From Stratiolaelaps scimitus (lineage: Eukaryota > Arthropoda > Arachnida > Mesostigmata > Laelapidae), in assembly GCA_019614645.1 (NCBI GenBank), contig JABWDB010000002.1, positions 26,525,501 through 26,589,500 on the forward strand: 64,000 nt of DNA, given 5' to 3'. The notes below the pieces were generated by a model. That model saw only the letters and a list, made by a program, of their open reading frames with translations, was not told the DNA's origin and made no database searches. The translations under genes and the position numbers were made by a program. Below, piece by piece: positions 62,734-64,000 of the stretch; positions within the stretch are counted from its first letter, which is position 1; each line of letters begins with the position of its first letter.

Positions 62734-64000
62734 CTACCATTGGGCCGAGTTGCGGTTAGTGCCCTCAGCCCAGCTAAAACTCCTGCCGCTGTGCGTTGGT
62801 TCTCCGTTAAGCTTCACGACGACGGGCTGGAAGTTCGAAGCCGCCGAGGCCTTTGCGGTGGGTTGATATGCAACGCGTTGGCGAGATGCAGGAGGTGGCA
62901 CGGTGGGTCCGTCCCATTCGTTGTCCTGTCAGGGTTGAACACAAATGTCAGTTAAATACCAGATGCTTGTTGGACAGCATATACTTAGAATAGTTGCTTC
63001 TTGTTACTGCCTTAATAGTTGCGTCACTATTCCAGAACACCATGATTCAGAAATACACTCAACACTCAGAGAGACCTGCTTATCGAAGCTCACCTTGAGC
63101 ACACTTCAGTAATGACCATATCGCATGTCTCCTATTCAACTGATGAACATTAACGAGCACGTTGAATCTCGCTATTTCTCAGTTAACCTTTCTTGAAATA
63201 ATGTGAAAACATTCTTGGCCAATATATACATCAGTACCCTTAGTACATTTATGACCTCGCTAGATACATCCTTGTTGGTTCAACATATCGAATACGTACC
63301 AGATCGGGAGTGTAGGCAGGAACTCTTGAGGGAGAGAGAGGAGCCGCGGGCACCTCAAACTGTTGCGAAGGATCGTGGATGGGCTTTTGGGGTCGACGAA
63401 TAGGCCCACTGTATGAAGGAATATCATTGCCACGTCTCGAGCTGGTTACCTTCGTGAATGAAGGGCCACTAGGACCGGCCGGTCTCTGGGCAGTGAAACT
63501 AGGGCCAGATGGTCGACTCGGCCCTTGGGAACTAAAACCAGGTCCAGAGGGTCGGGTGGGACCGTGCAAGCTAAAACCAGGTCCTGAGGGGCCACTAGGT
63601 CCATGCGAGGTGGAGGTCGGACGTGAGGGTCCGGTGGGGCCGTGCGAGGTGAAGCTCGGACCTGAGGGTCCGGTCGGGCCGTGCGCGGTGAAGCTTGGGC
63701 CTGAGGGTCCGGTGGGGCCGTGCGAGGTGAAGCTCGGTCCTGAGGGTCCGGTGGAGCCGTGCGAGGTGAATCTCGGGCCTGAGGGTCCTGTGGGGCCGTG
63801 CGAGGTGAAGCTCGGACCTGAGGGTCCGGTGGAGCCGTGTGAGGTGAAGCTCGGGCCTGAGGGTCCGGTGGAGCCGTGTGAGGTGAAGCTCGGGCCTGAA
63901 GGTCCGGTGGAGCCGTGTGAGGTGAAGCTCGGACCTGAAGGGCCCCTAGGCCCATGCGAAGTGAAGGAAGGGCCAGTCGGACCAGAGGGACCATGCGATG
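62734..64000 (-). CDS. Repetitive Gly/Pro/Ser-rich protein, 3' part (5' end outside window)
   Basis: Two exons are visible: 64000-63300 and 62925-62734, joined in phase 0 (GATCTG/gtacgt; ccctgacag). The upstream part is a tandem array of a 13-residue unit, HGSTGPSGPSFTS with Pro/Ser variants, about nine or ten copies in the window, then more degenerate units (GPGFSSQGPSRPSGPSF). A non-repeat region ending SRVPAYTPDL follows, and the last exon encodes 63 residues (DNEWDGPTVPPPASRQRV at the start, GRSFSWAEGTNRNSAQW at the end) to a TAG at 62734-62736. The G-P-S repeats resemble structural extracellular proteins (cuticle, silk or mucin-like) and are not proper collagen Gly-X-Y triplets. The N-terminus, and so secretion, cannot be checked. 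No name is assigned. Confidence 0.8.
63590..64000 (-). repeat. 39-base coding minisatellite
   Basis: About ten head-to-tail 39-base units (plus-strand form GAGGTGAAGCTCGGGCCTGA plus 19 more bases) encode the 13-residue repeat. Units differ by a few bases, with the last ones before 63590 and the first ones at the window edge most diverged. Because the unit is a multiple of three and poor in stop codons, another frame is also open across it; that reading is a shadow. Confidence 0.9.

Noticed and set aside
63446..63994. 182-codon minus frame (ASPHTAPPDPQ-type repeats)
   Set aside because: It is the out-of-phase reading of the 39-base repeat. The GPSGPSFTS frame continues into unique sequence and splices in phase to a last exon, while this one ends at a stop inside the array region.

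Overview
This is eukaryotic genomic DNA, and most likely arthropod. Every identifiable gene is split by introns with GT..AG borders, introns range from about 50 bases to over 1 kb, and the non-coding DNA is AT-rich and dotted with (TA)n microsatellites. A one-domain chitin-binding (CPAP1-type) cuticle protein points to an arthropod. A compact-intron mite of the Varroa type would fit, but the species is inference. No bacterial operon, plasmid, CRISPR or rRNA signal was seen.

Layout: (1) 1-584, the 3' end of a C2H2 zinc-finger gene, plus strand. (2) 8.0-10.2 kb, minus strand, a secreted or membrane-anchored cysteine-rich protein in which one donor can join either of two different last exons. 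(3) 11.4-13.6 kb, minus strand, a type II membrane glycosyltransferase of the B4GAT1/GT49 family whose metal-binding motif is degenerate. (4) 15.3 kb, plus strand, a retroelement fragment. (5) 20.8-25.2 kb, plus strand, a CpG-rich promoter-like block followed by exon-like open frames. (6) 25.4-28.5 kb, minus strand, a complete eight-exon L-threonine aldolase with a tRNA-derived SINE in intron 5. (7) 28.5-49.5 kb, mostly gene-poor, with a CRE-bearing promoter-like block at 35.9 kb, a reverse-transcriptase remnant at 42 kb and several tRNA-derived repeats. (8) 49.5-50.9 kb, minus strand, a signal-peptide, coiled-coil and multi-membrane protein resembling the KAR5/GEX1/Brambleberry nuclear-fusion family. 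(9) 56.7-59.7 kb, plus strand, a complete five-exon CPAP1-type chitin-binding protein. (10) 62.7-64.0 kb, minus strand, the 3' end of a secreted-looking protein built from 13-residue Gly/Pro/Ser repeats, running off the window.

The genes do not form one pathway; they are ordinary neighbours on a chromosome. Exon models for threonine aldolase, the chitin-binding protein, the glycosyltransferase and the cysteine-rich membrane protein were built by hand by matching splice sites and reading phase, and they close without frame conflicts. The KAR5-like gene still lacks at least one small exon. Much of the window's open frame content is chance or antisense to real exons. No clearly novel system was proven. 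The best leads are the alternative membrane-tail exon, the apparently catalytically dead glycosyltransferase and the KAR5-like gene.
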